64,000 nt of DNA from Takakia lepidozioides (lineage: Eukaryota > Streptophyta > Takakiopsida > Takakiales > Takakiaceae). The stretch lies in contig CM060731.1 in assembly GCA_030704615.1 (NCBI GenBank), positions 91,368,756-91,432,755 on the forward strand, given 5' to 3'. The notes under the pieces were generated by a model that searched no databases, was not told the origin of the DNA, and worked only from the letters and a program-made list of their open reading frames with translations. A program made the position numbers and the translations under genes. Positions 10,949-22,052 of the stretch are shown piece after piece (position 1 is the stretch's first letter; each line of letters begins with the position of its first letter).

Positions 10949-13066
10949 ATGGCAGGGTTCACTCAGGCACAATTGTTTGACTCAGGCACCTCCACCTGGA
11001 CCGCTGCTTGTGAAAGAGGAGCACCAGAAGAAGTCAGCAAGAACTCTTCTGGTACTTTTGTGGATGTGAGGACAGTAAGTAAGGACGGACAACTGAAAGA
11101 GGCACTCCGCATTTCGGCAGATTCCAATGCTTATGTCTCTCTCTTGCAGAAGTGCATCAAAAGTAAAGATCTAGAAAGGGGAAAGCAGGTGCACTCTCAC
11201 ATTATCGTACATGGATTCAAGCCGACAATCTTTCTCCTGCACAACCTTCTGAACATGTATGCCAAGTGCGGAAGTCTGGTGGAGGCCCGCCAAGTGTTTG
11301 ATGAAATGCCTGAAAGAACTTTGTTTACATGGACTATAATGATGACAGCATATGCCAAGCATGGGTATTGTCAGGAGGCCTTGAAGATCTATGAACAAAT
11401 GCAGCAGGAAGGGGTCACGCCTGACAGGGTCACATTCACTTGCATTCTCAATGCCTGTGCCAGCCTAGGGGCACTAGAAAAGGGGAAAGAGGTCCATGCT
11501 GACATCAGCAAAAATGGAATTGCACTGGACATGATACTAGAGAATACACTTGTTGACATGTATGCCAAATGCCGGAGCATGAAGGATGCTCGTGAAGTGT
11601 TCGACAAAATGGCTAAACGAGATGTGATCTCATGGAGTGCAATGATTGCAGGATATGCTCAGCATGGGAATGGTAGCGAGGCTTTCAAGATATATGAGCA
11701 AATGACACGGGAAGGGGTGATGCCCACCAGGGTCACGTTCATTTCTATTCTCAAGGCATGTGCTGGCCTAGGAGCCCTGGAAAAGGGTACAGAGGTCCAT
11801 GCTAACATCATCAAAGCGGGAATTGCTCCAGATATCATCCTGCAAACTGCCCTTCTTGACATGTATGCCAAATCTGGAAGCATCAAAGATGCACGTCGAC
11901 TGTTCGACAAAATGCCTAGACGAAATGTGGTATCATGGAGTGCCATGATCGCAGGATACACTGAGCACGGGGATGGTAGGGAGGCTCTCAAACTGTATGG
12001 GCAAATGCTCCGAGAAGGGGTGACGCCCAACAAAGTCACATTCATTAGTGTTCTTAATGCTTGTGCAAGCCTGGCAGACCTGGGAAAGGGCAAAGAGGTT
12101 CATGAGGACGTCATCACCGCCGGGATTGCATCATATGTAAATTTGGACAATACCCTTGTTGACATGTATGCCAAATGTGGGAGCATAAATGATGCGCGTC
12201 AAGTGTTTGACAAGATGACCAAACGAAATATGGTCTCATATAATGCCATGATCACAGGATATGCTCAGCATGGGTTTGGTGGAGAGGCTTTGGAGATCTA
12301 TGAGCAAATGATACAGGGAGGGTTGACACCTGACAAGGTGACGTTTATTTGTGTGTTAAATGCATGTGCCAGCCTGGCAGCCTTGGAGAAGGGGAAAGAG
12401 GTCCATGCTGACGTCATTACAGCTGGAATTTCCCCGTATGTTAATCTGGAGAATGCCCTCCTTAACATGTATGCCAAGTGCGGGAGAATGAATGATGCTC
12501 AGCAAGTGTTTGACAATATGGTTGAACGAGATGTGGTCTCATGGAGTGTGATGATTGCTGGATATGGTCAGCATGGTTGCGGTAGGGAGGCTCTCCGACT
12601 ATTTGACCAAATGCAATTGGAAGGGTTGAAGCCGGATGGTATCACATTTCTATCGCTTCTCTCTGCATGTAGCCATGGGGGCCTAGTGGATGAAGGTCGT
12701 CATTGCTTTGACTCCATGTGTCGACATCATGGCGTCACTCCTACAATGGAGCATTTTAGCTGCATGGTGGACCTTCTTGGCCGTGCAGGACGATTGGATG
12801 AGGCAGAGGATTTTGTCAAAAAAATGTCAATTGAACCAGGAGCTTCGGTGTGGGGGGCCTTGCTTGGTGCCTGCAGAATTCATGGTAACGTAGAGCTAGC
12901 AGAACGTGCAGCAAAATGTGTTCTCAAGTTGGATCCACAGAATATTGCAAGCTATGTGTTGCTATCAAATATCTACGCTGCGGCTGGCAGGTGGGAAGAT
13001 CAAGCCAATGTGGAAAAGATGATCGAGGAGAGGTGTCGAAAGGTAGCAGGGGTGCAGTTCCATTGA
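10949..13066 (+). CDS. PLS-class pentatricopeptide repeat (PPR) protein
   Basis: This is an intronless PPR gene of about 705 residues from the ATG at 10949. PLS-class PPR proteins bind organellar RNA one base per repeat pair, usually for C-to-U editing. After a low-complexity N-terminus the protein consists of about five P-L-S triplets of roughly 100 residues, with hallmarks such as LLNMYAKCGSL, EMPERTLFTWTIMM and GVTPDRVTFTCILNACASL. The triplets are very alike, suggesting recent internal duplication. The C-terminus has the E-type region (MEHFSCMVDLLGRAGRLDEA; VWGALLGACRIHGNVELAERA; YVLLSNIYAAAGRW). No clear targeting peptide was recognised. The frame stops at 13066, exactly where the DYW extension should begin; that extension follows in broken form. 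The repeat part itself is undamaged, so it may still encode an E-type protein, or the locus may be an early pseudogene. Confidence 0.85.
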   Translation: MAGFTQAQLFDSGTSTWTAACERGAPEEVSKNSSGTFVDVRTVSKDGQLKEALRISADSNAYVSLLQKCIKSKDLERGKQVHSHIIVHGFKPTIFLLHNLLNMYAKCGSLVEARQVFDEMPERTLFTWTIMMTAYAKHGYCQEALKIYEQMQQEGVTPDRVTFTCILNACASLGALEKGKEVHADISKNGIALDMILENTLVDMYAKCRSMKDAREVFDKMAKRDVISWSAMIAGYAQHGNGSEAFKIYEQMTREGVMPTRVTFISILKACAGLGALEKGTEVHANIIKAGIAPDIILQTALLDMYAKSGSIKDARRLFDKMPRRNVVSWSAMIAGYTEHGDGREALKLYGQMLREGVTPNKVTFISVLNACASLADLGKGKEVHEDVITAGIASYVNLDNTLVDMYAKCGSINDARQVFDKMTKRNMVSYNAMITGYAQHGFGGEALEIYEQMIQGGLTPDKVTFICVLNACASLAALEKGKEVHADVITAGISPYVNLENALLNMYAKCGRMNDAQQVFDNMVERDVVSWSVMIAGYGQHGCGREALRLFDQMQLEGLKPDGITFLSLLSACSHGGLVDEGRHCFDSMCRHHGVTPTMEHFSCMVDLLGRAGRLDEAEDFVKKMSIEPGASVWGALLGACRIHGNVELAERAAKCVLKLDPQNIASYVLLSNIYAAAGRWEDQANVEKMIEERCRKVAGVQFH

Positions 13067-13364
13067 GGTGGACAACCAGGTGGGTACGTTCGTCATAGAA
13101 GACAGATGGCATCCCCAAATTGAGGAAATCCATGCTGAACTTGAGAGATGGTCTGGTTGAATAAAGGAGGCTGGGTACGTGCCTGACACACAGTGTCTTC
13201 CATGATATGGAGGAAGAGCAAAACTGTGTGATCAAGACCCTCCGGGGGTTTGGTGACTGCCCAAATTCACCTCGAACATTGTTGGGCAAGCGGTTATCAT
13301 AAGGTATGCCACCCGTTGTCATCACTTTCAGAATGGGGTTTGTTCTTGTGGAGATTACCAGTGA
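13040..13364 (+). pseudogene. Decayed DYW deaminase domain of the PPR gene
   Basis: Directly after the PPR stop, another frame reads SSIEVDNQVGTFVIEDRWHP...EIHAELER, the normal entry into a DYW domain. It then meets stops and shifts frame. A further frame gives VFHDMEEEQN, then jumps straight to VIKTLRGFGDC. The segment that should hold the zinc-binding HxE catalytic motif is missing. The last part reads RCHHFQNGVCSCGDYQ, so even the terminal Trp of the DYW tripeptide has changed. The zinc-ligand GDC and CSCGDY pieces are still visible. RNA-editing activity from this locus is therefore not expected. Confidence 0.8.
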
Positions 13365-16300
13365 AACAAGCAATACAGATGAAACAAACAGATCTGAAAA
13401 TGCCCTGCTGGAAAAGTTGATAGCAGTAAATTGAAATGCCATAAGCCCAGCAGTGGTTTTTCACCATTGTCTTTGTTTGGATTATTTCACAAAACATCCC
13501 AATGTGATTTTGCATATGTGACAAGCGTTGTTCTTTAGATTAGACCGACTGGGTGTGGTTAGCCTACCTTGATGTTTGGATCAGCTCTGTTGTGCCCTCT
13601 CATTCCGGGGGCCCTTAGGATGTTTAGAGCGAAGTGCAGAGCAAAGACAAATCTCTGTTTTTTCTTCTGCCACTTTATTCTCACAGGCACCCCCGGCTTT
13701 TTTGCAATACAAGGCTTTCTTGTCGCTGAAAAGAAAATGTTGGTGTTGGTTTCACCCCATAAACGATTGTTTTTCGGAATAGGCAGCCTGGTTTCCTTCG
13801 AACAGCAGTTGAACAAGTGAAACAGTAGCTGTTTAACTCTACATGCTGGACGGCCATTTCTACTTGGCTCATGCTGGTTAGCTCCAATGGAGGTGCTGTT
13901 GCCTGGAGTTCTGTCAAGTCAGGCTTCTGTTGGCACTGGTCAAATGCTCATTGGTGATTTTACCAAGATGAAAGAGCAATCCATATGTAGATTACTCAGC
14001 TTTGGAATTGTGAATGTTTGGCTGCCCAAAGTGCCTAGAAACATCCTGGAAGAAAGAGAAACACGAGGGCAGCAGGGGCTGGAAACCCGGGCCTGTAGGG
14101 GGCTGAGGCCTATCACCCTGGGTTTCACATGGTGAGACATGAAGGAGCAAATACAGGGCAGGGCAGAAAATTTGGTCCATTTGCATTTTTTGTGATATTT
14201 CTGTGGTTTTTATTGGTTGCCTGAAATTGCTGGCGTCCCTGCAGACCAAAAACTTTGAAATTTGGTCAGCAATGTAGTGCACTGGTAGTCCACCAGGTGA
14301 AAAAGGTGCAGGGGAAAAAAATTTCGGTATGCATTCCAAATGTTTTTATGGAGTTTAGGCATTGTTGAATTTATTTTCAAATGTTGTTATCATGCCAAAT
14401 GATAGGGGATATGTTTCATTTCCTTTTGTATGGGCAGGTAGAAAGGTAACTATAGGATCAGAGAGCCCAAATTATTGGAAAACAGTTCAGAAGTTCGTAG
14501 GAGAAAAGCAAAGAAGTTGAACAACGTTGGGCAGCATGCATATGGAATCCTTTGAACTTCATCTAAACTTCTTGATTCTAGTGACATCTGAAAGCTTAGG
14601 GAAGGAATAGGGTGTTATCATCGTTTTGTTTCGCGGTCTTTTGTTTCTTTGGAGAAAGGGGACAGAACCTAAGAAATGGATTAAGAAGGGTGGGAAAAAA
14701 AAACTACCACAGAGGCCGTGAAGGCTTACAGCAGGAAGACTGCCCTGAAACCAAGATTCAAGAGAACCAAGAAGAGCTGAAGCAAACTTGCAGCAATGCA
14801 CAGTTCGCCCTTGTCGTTGTTTTTTCTCGAACCTCCTAAATTTTCAACAATGTGAAGGGGGGAAAAAAAAAGCTTGTAATTACCTGAATGCTTTTTTGCC
14901 TCTTTACATTGCTAAATATATCATATACATGGAGAGACAAGACTCTGGCCGGTGCCTAACTCAGAGCCACTTCACCTTGTGGCTACCACTCTCTATGGGG
15001 GGTGGCCTCTCATTAACCTTGAATATGATTTGAATGTTCTTGATGACAGAACCATATTCTTTTCTATGGGTCTTAGTTATAGAGTTACATTGAGGTTGAG
15101 ACTTGAGACTTGAGACAATGAGACTTGAGACAATGTAATGTGGATACTCTTTGGTGCAGCATCAACCTTGGAAATTGTTTCTATAGGTTTCTTGGTGATT
15201 TCCCTAGGTGGGTCTGAAAATCTAGACTTACGCAACAAATATAGCATTTGGATTAAATCTAATACATTCACACATTATCTAATCCTGCTAAGTAGAAGTT
15301 GTGTGTGGTATCATGTATCATCTTTCCTTGGGCAATATCCCAGGAGCTTTGTGCTTATGTCTGATGGCAAGGTTATTTTCAAAGAGGCTATTTTCTCCTT
15401 TCACTGATTAAAAGGCCTTGGAAAAAAAAGAAAAAAAAAAAGGAAAAGGGCCTGATTTCTTAATATCGCTGCCAATGAAGTATTGCCATTTTCTATATTT
15501 TAGAAACCCTGGTGGGTCGGGTTTTGGAAGATTTTGTCATTGAGAAGATCTGTTGGGTCTAGCTCTGGCACCTAGTTAGGGCAGCCAACCGAGTTCAGTT
15601 TTCAACCTACAGCAATTTGCAAATGTTGCGCAAATATTGCTGACTTTGTTCTTTATAAAAGTCCAAACACATGGATTTCAACCTAAAGCTCTACCAAAAA
15701 AGAACTTAGCCACCATGAGCCCACAAGATTAATGGATCACTCCATTTTTTATTTATTTATAACCTGGAAAATCTTTACAAGGATACAAGACAACAATTAA
15801 TGCGCATTTGAATTTCAAACCTCTTTGCGACTAACGTTGGGCCTAACATTTCGGTTTTTTGATTAACTATATTCTTAGAATTGAAATGGGTCATTTAACT
15901 ATTGATGAGTCATTTCAAATCCATTTTAAGAATTGACATGACCCGTTCAACTCTATGGACAATGCTTTGTTATTGAAGTTGACATAGGAGCCCATTTGAT
16001 TATGAGGATATTGTTCAATTGCTTGTATTTAGCTTTGCACAATGAATTTTATGTGTGGTTTACTTACATTTCTTAAACATCTCATTGTACTGATGCGGTT
16101 TTTTAGGGTACTTTTAGGGTACAAGTCAAGGTGGACATAGGGTACTTCCACAAAAATGCAAGGAGTACTCAGATATATTGAGTTTAGGAGGATTTCGTTG
16201 GTGAAAAAAAACCCAAAAATCAAAAAGATAGTTTCTCTAGAGAAACTCGTTGTGCTCACGTGAGCACAAATTTGAACTGTTTTTTTTTTTTTTTTGGGTT

Positions 16301-16639
16301 GACAAGGGATAGAGGCCCTGATTAAACTTTATTGATAATATTCGAAGGCCATGGGCCTGAACAATTTATTTGGGATTATTCAGGGAAAAAAAATTAAAAC
16401 CCCTTTGACACCATGAGGCACACACACCGTAGTCAGTGCAGAAAGGAACTTGACCTATCAAACGCACTCTTCCTCCCTAAAGATAGGGATCTGAAAGCAG
16501 AACCAAGAAACACGAGGAGTGTTTGAGTTCTAATATTATGTGTTGTACCTAGGGATTAGTGCCCGAATGATTAATAAGAGATCATAGCAGATCCTAATTA
16601 AGATCAGCGATAATTAAGCGGCGAGGCTTTTGTAGATGT
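13365..16639. other. Intergenic stretch, no gene recognised
   Basis: AT-richer sequence with homopolymer A tracts (about 14867-14870, 15421-15441, 16205-16210) and a T16-18 run at about 16280. Around 13.57-13.82 kb both strands are open in overlapping frames, but neither product resembles a known family. Nothing else supports a gene. Near 15060-15135 a short GAGACTTGAGACAAT motif is tandemly repeated. Confidence 0.35.
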
Positions 16640-18136
16640 TTTGAGATGCTTCCAGTTCGCTTCTCGATCAAACTTTGGGGAAGTCGTGGATTGTTGTCCG
16701 GTTGTTTTGCCAGTGTGGGGGGGAGGGGGAGGGGGAGCTCGGGCCAGATACAGTGCTCCTGCGAAGAGGTGAGGCAGATGAGCCCTTGGCGAGCCCAGGT
16801 GCTTCTGAAGACGTCGTAATGGGCCGCTGCACTTTGAGAGTTTCATTTAATGTCTTGAGAACTCTGTTCACGATTTGTCACTTCCACTTTCGCACATACG
16901 CCGCAAAAGTGTAATCCGGTGTATCCACAATTGTGATGTTGTAGTCCAACAGCTGCTTCTGCAGAACAGACCAGGCCCTGCTCTCCAACTGCAATACAAA
17001 GTCGAAGTGATTAACAAGAAATCGCAAGAACCCCTATAGATACGCAATCAGAAGTCCACTGGAACAGTGCAGGTCAATTTACCTGGCTCTTGTGTAGTCA
17101 GTTGTTGAACACTTGGTGGCTGAAAGGTTTTGTATGCCCGGTGTTCTTGTCCTTCTCGCCCTTCGGAAACATATGTGTGTCTCTCACAGTTGGATCTGCA
17201 TTCCAGATTTGCAACCACTTCATGACCTTCTGCTCTGGCTCCACGACGGCTGTGGACAGACGATGGAGCTTCTCTTGCGTCATCTCCGGCTTGCTAACTT
17301 GCTTGTTCCAGTGTATCCCGATGAAGCTGTTTGATGAAGCCACTCATAAGCTGTTTTCGTTGAACATCCGTCTCCCGAGTGATTGCAGCCTCCACTCCCT
17401 TCGCCATCCTCTTCTCCTCAGGCAAAGATGCATTGTACTCTGCTTCCCCACTCTCCCCTGCGTCCGCTATTTCTTGCTGCAACTCACAACCACTTCACAA
17501 TGAGAACTCTGTGCCAAAACCGTGAATTCTGATGATTTCAAAAATGACATATGCAACAAAAACCTGAAAAGTAGCACTTACCGCGTACATATACTCCAAG
17601 AAAGCCTCTCGCGTGAGCTTGTAACAGGTCTCGGTGGACTTCACACTCTCGCACTTCTTGTATGTCTCGGACGAAATGATATTCTTGAAGTTCTGCAAAG
17701 GCATCTGCCCCAGCTTTTAAATTTTGTACAGCGTGTGAACCCAGTTCGTCGTTACATATGAAGTCTCCGTCCCCCTGTGGACATAGCACCCACATTTTAA
17801 TTAAGGCCACCATCAACACACATCAGCAATCCAAGAAAATCACTTGCAGGTGCATAAAATTGGGTTGAAGCAAACCACTTACTTGTTGATGTTGTGCATA
17901 GCAGTCAACAGTTCCGTGATGCTCCCTCGCGGATCCAGCACCATTGACGCAACCACATAATGCCAGTCTTCCTCGATCTTGTGCAACTTCTCAATCATAT
18001 TCATCCATGCAAGCAAACGTAATGGTTGACATATTTTTGGTGCGTCTGCCGGGAGATAGACTAGCTGTTGGTAGTGTTCTGAACATCTTGTTTTCGTTAT
18101 TTTGAAGTTTATTACAATAATTCTCAAATATTTCAA
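16640..18136 (-). pseudogene. Degenerate relative of the methyltransferase-element gene
   Basis: Minus-strand exons here match the N-terminal half of the minus-strand gene at 34.7-38.6 kb. The first exon ends LAWMNMIEKLHKIEEDWHYVV...LLTAMHNIN and matches LAWWEYIKQNHAKHIGWHYMV...LLKNAMADLN of that gene. Both exons are followed by GTAAGW donors at the same place (here at 17881). The next exon (WVHTLYKI, a stop, then ETCYKLTREAFLEYMY) matches AHMLYRV...RTWYRLTMDGMVEVRY, again with a donor at the same point. Further on, QEKLHRLSTAVVEPEQKV and KWLQIWNADPTVR match LEKLHHLSTTCVEAKEKV and RWLSIWNASESIR, but here they are contiguous, without the intron. No catalytic methyltransferase part and no GGAAATGCGG palindromes are present. 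At least one in-frame stop marks it as broken. Its lower end is uncertain. Confidence 0.62.
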
Positions 18137-18285
18137 GATGGTTGTGCAGATTAAAGAAGATGGTAGCGAATGATCGGTTTTTTATCTCCTTTGAGAGAAG
18201 AGTGTAAGGGCACTACCGTACCATTTCCTCCTGTCATTTAGGGGAGTGGGGGCCCAAGGACCAAAGAGAAATCACGCATCGGTGT

Positions 18286-19050
18286 TTGAGCAAAATCCTC
18301 GAGATTGCTGAAGAGTATCGCGGCAATTGGATCGAGGCAAAAGTAGGTCCTCCCACATCTGGGGCTTACACGGCACCTATCGTAGAGTTTTTCCGACTCC
18401 ACACTAGATGGTCGGGATGTTGTGAGCCACCCTTCCTGGGATATTTTACTCCAGAATCACCTTCCGAAATTCATCTAAAGTGGCAAGTCTCCTATCTGGA
18501 CGCATGTCCTCTTTGCAGAGCCATTGCAGACAATGGCCTTCAGTTTACTTCTTCTTGTCCCAGGCGGAGTATAGAGCCGCATAAACTGTTGAGCAGAGGC
18601 AGTATCGCCGGTCATATCGATAGGAAGTGCGATTGGTTGTCTTGGTTGCTAGGCTACAGTGTGGCAGATTTTTTGTCGCCTCCTCTTCCTCATCCCATAC
18701 AAGATATACAGTTGGTACCACCTCCAAAGTTTTATGGTTGTGGTAAGGGCACAGCAGCTGACCTTGTGCTCTTGTTCATTCAATTGCGCTATCTTGACAT
18801 CAGTCCGCTCGCGCGTAGGGTTCGCATTTGGGGGGCATCAGTACTAATTCGGGACTTATATGCCCCTCCTGATCCTCCTTCTTTTAGCCGTTTTGCTTTG
18901 AACGCTTGGAGTCCAGATCCGGAAATTCCTGTTTTAGATTCCCCAGAGTTAAGTGATGATATCTCAATTGCAACCAACTCTGAGCTTGGGTGGCTTGATG
19001 AGCTCCCGGACATACCCGAAATATTCGGGGAGATAGATGACATAATATAG
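18286..19050 (+). CDS. Cys-rich leader ORF of the gypsy element, unknown function
   Basis: An uninterrupted frame of about 250 codons lies upstream of gag. It has no similarity to any family I can name. It contains a distinctive block, IHLKWQVSYLDACPLCRAIAD followed by a later Cys, that recurs in diverged form at about 19.46-19.55 kb. The block has C-x2-CR and a third Cys about 16 residues on, which would suit metal binding. The last 40 residues are very acidic (SPELSDDIS..., EIFGEIDDII). Some plant gypsy lineages carry an extra ORF before gag, and this may be one. That it is the only long undamaged frame in an otherwise broken element is notable. Start codon choice is uncertain. Confidence 0.45.
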   Translation: MSKILEIAEEYRGNWIEAKVGPPTSGAYTAPIVEFFRLHTRWSGCCEPPFLGYFTPESPSEIHLKWQVSYLDACPLCRAIADNGLQFTSSCPRRSIEPHKLLSRGSIAGHIDRKCDWLSWLLGYSVADFLSPPLPHPIQDIQLVPPPKFYGCGKGTAADLVLLFIQLRYLDISPLARRVRIWGASVLIRDLYAPPDPPSFSRFALNAWSPDPEIPVLDSPELSDDISIATNSELGWLDELPDIPEIFGEIDDII

Positions 19051-19204
19051 GATCTGTTGATATTAACGTATATATGCTCTCGTCTGTACACAACTATTGT
19101 TGCTCCACAACAGAAATTTTGATTGAGTACAAATTGCGGATTATATGTACAGATTTGAATGTGTATGATTACGAACGAAGTCATGTACTTGGACTATGTA
19201 GGTA

Positions 19205-19555
19205 ATGAGTTTTGAAGCAAGAGTTAAGGGTATTAGAAAACGGTTTTGGAAACATGACGATGAGGGTAGATCTAGAATAGAGGCTCACATTGATCAACTT
19301 GCCCTACCCCGAAGAAGAAGATGGATTAATGAGCTTTTGGCTAGACAGAATACTACCATATGGACGTCAACAACGATTCTATTGGTGCCGTGATCGACCA
19401 ATGTGGCCAGATTGCGCGTGCTCATAAATCTATTTAGGAGCCCTACACCCGAGATCTTCCATAGCAGCTCACATTCGATGGCAAGTTGATTATTTGACGC
19501 ATTGTGTTCAGTGCCGTTTTTTTGCAGAACATTACATGATCCATAGAAATCAGTG
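19205..19555 (+). pseudogene. Diverged second copy of the Cys-rich leader ORF
   Basis: Starting with MSFEARVKGIRKRFWKHDD, this sequence runs through a frameshift and a stop. It then reads AAHIRWQVDYLTHCVQCRFFAEH...RNQCN, ending in a TAA at about 19562. The block aligns with IHLKWQVSYLDACPLCRAIAD of the ORF at 18286: both share H-x2-WQV-x-YL-x2-C-x2-CR-x2-A and the preceding aromatic/Cys/Pro stretch. This suggests an internal duplication in the leader of the element. It is too broken to be translated in full. Confidence 0.45.
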
Positions 19556-19742
19556 CAATTAAAACCCCCCACCAGGAGGCGGAACGCGATTTCATGTGTG
19601 GTTGCACGCTGACGTACCACCACAACCTCGTTTTTATCAACAATACACTGATTTGAATTCTTTCATTATTGCTATGATTATGCAGGGTTATACCTTGATA
19701 GTATAGGTAATGCTAACTGGATAAGCCAAGCAGCAAAGATGA

Positions 19743-19919
19743 ATGTCGAATTCTACTTCTAGTTCCCATCATAGTCCTAGTACAGATTCCGGAGGGACAC
19801 ATCCTAGACTTAGACGTATAATATTTCGCGCAACAATTAGAGAAAGATTTTTTCAATTACCCAGAAGTACAGTTCAAGTAACTACATTTGAAGAAAGAAA
19901 CGGAGGAGACTTCGGTTAA
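19743..19919 (+). CDS. Small Ser-rich ORF before gag
   Basis: An ATG at 19743 opens a 58-codon frame beginning with a run of Ser/His (MSNSTSSSHHSP) followed by a basic segment (PRLRRIIFRATIRERF). It overlaps the start of the gag frame at 19888. It could be the original N-terminus of gag joined by a frameshift, since gag otherwise lacks a convincing start. No independent function is proposed. Confidence 0.3.
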   Translation: MSNSTSSSHHSPSTDSGGTHPRLRRIIFRATIRERFFQLPRSTVQVTTFEERNGGDFG

Positions 19920-21879
19920 TCAACCCATAAATCACCTGAATATAGATCTGAACGGACAGGACTCTGAAGGTTCTGAATCCTCAGTATCCTCTCCACCTTT
20001 AAGCCCAGCTAGACCCAGTAGTCCAACATCTAATCCACCGTTGAGCCCAGGAGGTTCAATGGCGCAACCACAACCACCACAGGCACCCCCGGCACCAGCA
20101 CCTCCTGTACCGGCACCTCCCGATATTCCAATAGTGGTGCCAGCAGGTTTGGCTCCATTGCCACTACCGGGTCACTTATCTTGGTTTTCTGGTGAACCAC
20201 ATGAAAACCCTGAATATCATGTGAATTTTTTTGTCCAAAGTTGTTACTCCAATCAGGCTTTGGATGATGCTTATTGGTTGATCTGGTTCCCTACGACTTT
20301 AAGGGGTAGGGCGTTGACTTAGTATTGGCAGCAAAACGGGGGGTCATCCCAACAATGGACTCAAGTTCGGGATGCCTTTCTACATTTCAGAGCAGTACAT
20401 CAGTTTACGAGTATTCTTATGGCCCTTGCCAGGATTAGACAGGGACCAAATGAGGAAGTTGCTGATTTTGAGACGCGTTTCAAAGAGCTAATGCGATTAC
20501 AGAATCCTCTGACACCCTTGGATGATGGGGTTCTGAAAGATTGCTTCCTGAGTGAGGATATTCACTTGTTTGTGTTGCAACAGAGACCTGCTACATTAAC
20601 ATATGCGATCAACTCAGGGAAAGAACATGACAACGTGCATCGTCAGGTACAACATGCGAAGATGCCAGAGATGGCTCTTCCTTCATACATTGCGATTAAC
20701 CCCACGCTTGCAATTTCGGAGGCACCTCCCCCGCCCTATTACAGACCGACAATGACTGGAGGGATGGTTCCTGCTGCCACGATGACATCTGCAATGCCTT
20801 TGGTGGCTACCACCACCCCCTCAAACCCAGCAAGGCACTTTCAGTCAGTTCCTGCTTAATCATATACGGAATCCACTAGCAATGACCGGATGGGACATTT
20901 TGAGGAACAACTAACATCTGTGTTGAGATCTGTTGAGTCCATGGGAGATAGAGTTAGTGCCATTGGTCAGCAGGTTTCCAGTTATGTCCATCACAGGGAT
21001 ACTCAGGTACCATTAGCTGAGACGGGTCCTAATGCGTCCAAGTTATGGTGTTATAATTGTCGAGGGTCAGGTCATGATCCCCAACATTGTCCCAACCCGA
21101 TCCAAGAAAGGGGACCTCCTCCATCCCAGAATCCTCCACCAGGATAGGGGTATAGGCCACGAAACCGTTATCCGCCATGTGGAAAGTGTGGTCGGTCCAG
21201 TCATAGAACAGAAGATTGTTGGAACGATGTCACATGTCTTCATTGTGGTTTAGTAGGTCATCCTTTGGAGCGCTGTCAAACAAGAAATATTGAGAGGCCA
21301 AAACCTACAACCCAATGGCAAGTTGATCAGAATCTACGAGGTCAAAGAGCGCCATTTCCTGATCAATATAATCAGGTGCCTCCGGCAAATTTACCACCCC
21401 AACACGAGATGTACTTTGCTCCGCAAATATTACAAAGAGATCCAAATTCCAATCCCCCAAAGCAATCTCAATTCAGTCGTCAGCCTAGGGTGTCATTTAC
21501 AAATCATGTGATGCAGGAAACGCAAAGTCAACTTCCATGTCGACGATCTCAGGATGAGAGGAATCAAGGGTCCAATCAAGCATCGACATCCACACAACCT
21601 CTTCCACAAGCAGGGACTTCCTCTGGTCCAGTCACACAGAGGTTACCATCGCAAAATAATGTGAATTGGATACACGCCGAACTGTCAAGCATGCCAAAAG
21701 AGGAGGAACGTGAGGAGAACACATGTGTGGTGATGACTCGCCAACAACGAGAGATGCTGGTACGAGCGCCGGAAGAGGTTATTCCAGAGGTTACACCTAC
21801 TTCATCTTCGAACAAAGAACCAATGGATTTTCAAGTTGTGAAGGATGATGTGACAAAAATATACTACTCTTCACAATGA
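19888..21879 (+). pseudogene. Gypsy gag with three zinc knuckles
   Basis: Gag forms the virus-like particle and packages element RNA. A Pro-rich N-terminus (APPAPAPPVPAPPD) is followed by a retrotransposon gag domain (LSWFSGEPHENPEYHVNFF; FLHFRAVHQFTS; VADFETRFKELMRL). Near 21045-21270 there are three CCHC-type knuckles: CYNCRGSGHDPQHC, CGKCGRSSHRTEDC and CLHCGLVGHPLERC. The first and third fit C-x2-C-x4-H-x4-C. All lie in a single frame, but that frame has stops at 20320, 20857, 21145 and 21877; the second knuckle sits beyond the third stop. The tail is Gln/Pro-rich. Confidence 0.85.
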
Positions 21880-22052
21880 GAATGAAACCAGTATCAGGAA
21901 GGGAAAGTCTGTGGTATTTGAAGGGCACTACTCTCCGGGTAAGGTGTCCACTCCGTTGCCGTCACTAGTGATGCGACCGAAAGTGTCAGCAGTCAAAATA
22001 GCTAACACTATAGCGAAACGTCCTCAAATTCTGAAAAAGGAAGTCTACCGCC

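Noticed and set aside
13559-13820. Small genes on both strands near 13.6 kb
   Set aside because: Overlapping antisense frames without motifs, splice signals or upstream promoter.
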